This document shows positions 17,875 through 18,937 of a stretch of DNA of 18,937 nucleotides, piece after piece (the stretch's first letter is position 1; each line of letters opens with the position of its first letter). A program made the translations under genes and the position numbers. Under the pieces are notes generated by a model. That model saw nothing but the letters and a program-made list of their open reading frames with translations, did not search any database and was not told where the DNA came from. The DNA is from Cylindrobasidium torrendii FP15055 ss-10. Taxonomy: Eukaryota; Basidiomycota; Agaricomycetes; Agaricales; Physalacriaceae. The stretch is from contig KN880808.1 of assembly GCA_000934385.1 (NCBI GenBank), positions 1 through 18,937 on the forward strand, in the 5' to 3' direction.

Positions 17875-18937
17875 GGTGGCACAGGAGCAAGTTCCAATGT
17901 ATTCGGACGTACGGCCCGATCAACTTGGGCTGATCGGAACGGTGACCTTCTTGCAATTACTGCCGGATTCAGGGCCGGCTTTCAGCCAAGCAGATGTCGA
18001 TGATGGCCTTTGTGGTGGCCTTATGTAATGTATTCTGAGTTCTCTAGCAAGCCATGGCGTCTAAAGGCCTCTACCGATGAACGGAAGCTTCATAGCTAGT
18101 CTGGGTTTTCTGGTGCTAAAGAAGAAGGGCATAATATCATGTATGCCTGCCAGCCACTGACCACCGAAGCCGATAATGTTGATGGACGGCGAAATTTCCA
18201 GCGAATCTAACTTAAGTTACAGTATCGAAATTACGTCGGCCATACCTGGTGTCATGAAAACACTGAGCAGCAGGCAAAATCCCCACACCGGTGGGTGGCT
18301 AAATAGAAGACGGTTTTTAGTCCCACAGTGCTCCGGGGCGTGTCAGTTGTTCCCTCTCTGTAAAGTCAGGAATGAAAATGAAAGAAGTTGATTGAAAGGT
18401 TTCGCCTATTCCGCTCTCAACGCAAGTACACATGCATCGGTTTTGGAGGACATGGATGATCATGGTAACTAATCTAAATTCCTTCTCTTCGGTTTACCTG
18501 TCTACTCTTATGTTGATACGCTGGCTCAACGCTACTAGGGAGTATTCGCTGCGTCAAAAACAAAGATTTTCATTGTTGCATAAACTTTTGTTTCGAGAGA
18601 AAAAGCAATTGTCACAAATCAAAATTTCAGAAATCAAAATTATTCTTAAAGAAGACAATTTAAGTCTGAGCACGACAAGCTCCCGCGAGATGCATTCCTG
18701 CTGGGCTGGAGCGGTGCATGTGCGCTTTGCATGGATTGATGATGCGCAAAGGCGAAAAGAAACAGGAGGCAGGTATCTGGCTGGTTTTGTGCCATAGTTG
18801 CAGAACACCGCCGTAGTTGCAGTCGGGATCGGGGCTCTGGGAGTCGACACTAGGTGTCTGGGATTCAGTCGATCCGGAATCAATGTCCGTCCAAGAATAA
18901 ACTATGTTGCAGAATTGAGATTTGTTTTTGTGGAATT
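17875..18937. other. Upstream region of F-box B2, no convincing gene
   Basis: About 1.06 kb. The part next to 17875 should hold the B2 promoter. An AT-rich patch at about 18541-18665 contains an 11-bp direct repeat AAATCAAAATT (18616-18626 and 18631-18641) inside a 7-bp inverted repeat AATTGTC/GACAATT (18607-18613, 18654-18660). Open frames at 18432-18797 (+) and 18554-18883 (-) overlap each other and show no motif. Confidence 0.4.

Noticed and set aside
18432..18797. 121-codon plus-strand frame
   Set aside because: It sits in AT-rich DNA with a skewed Ser/Lys/Arg composition, overlaps an equally long frame on the other strand, and has no motif or splice partner.
1..18937. CRISPR arrays, insertion sequences, LTRs or other complete mobile elements
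   Set aside because: I saw no regular repeat-spacer array, no terminal repeats and no transposase or reverse-transcriptase motif; CRISPR would not be expected in this fungal nuclear context.

Overview
The window reads as nuclear DNA of a filamentous basidiomycete, probably an Agaricomycete of polypore type. The evidence is dense short introns (mostly 46-64 nt, GTRNGT donors, CTRAY-like branch sites), a Galpha protein whose switch II has a DVGGARGQR form that I associate with basidiomycete Galpha paralogs, and an expanded family of divergent F-box genes. The species cannot be named from the sequence. All splice models were built by hand from splice signals, reading-phase agreement and comparison between paralogs. 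No alignment or transcript data were available.

Left part (1-2743): a possible gene fragment runs off the left edge on the minus strand. Next comes the promoter region and two-exon coding sequence of ribosomal protein S0 (RPS0/RPSA), probably with an additional 5'UTR intron, followed by tRNA-Ala(AGC). Middle left (2744-6063): a 12-exon MFS transporter of the allantoate permease/anion:cation symporter type on the minus strand, containing an 11-nt micro-exon, diverges from a single-exon gene of unknown function.

Centre (6341-12831): two tandem minus-strand F-box genes (A1, A2); VMA4 (V-ATPase subunit E, six exons), divergent from A2 across a 170-bp promoter; a minus-strand tRNA-Arg(CCG) with a 12-nt intron; and a third F-box gene (B1) on the plus strand. 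Right part (12832-18937): a poorly resolved spacer, a 14-exon Galpha gene with a 9-nt micro-exon and a GC-AG intron, a fourth F-box gene (B2, minus strand, closest paralog of B1), and about 1 kb with no convincing gene.

The housekeeping genes (RPS0, VMA4, two tRNAs) are interleaved with an accessory layer of four F-box paralogs. All four share a 67-codon F-box exon, a Cys-rich ribbon split by the next intron, and a C-terminal W...LA-x-[DE]-[AT]-R helix. B1 and B2 also share an acidic W-x3-W-x3-W motif at the N-terminus and five exons of identical length, and they lie in inverted orientation around the Galpha gene. This F-box family is the best candidate for an undescribed system here: probably SCF-type substrate receptors with unknown targets.
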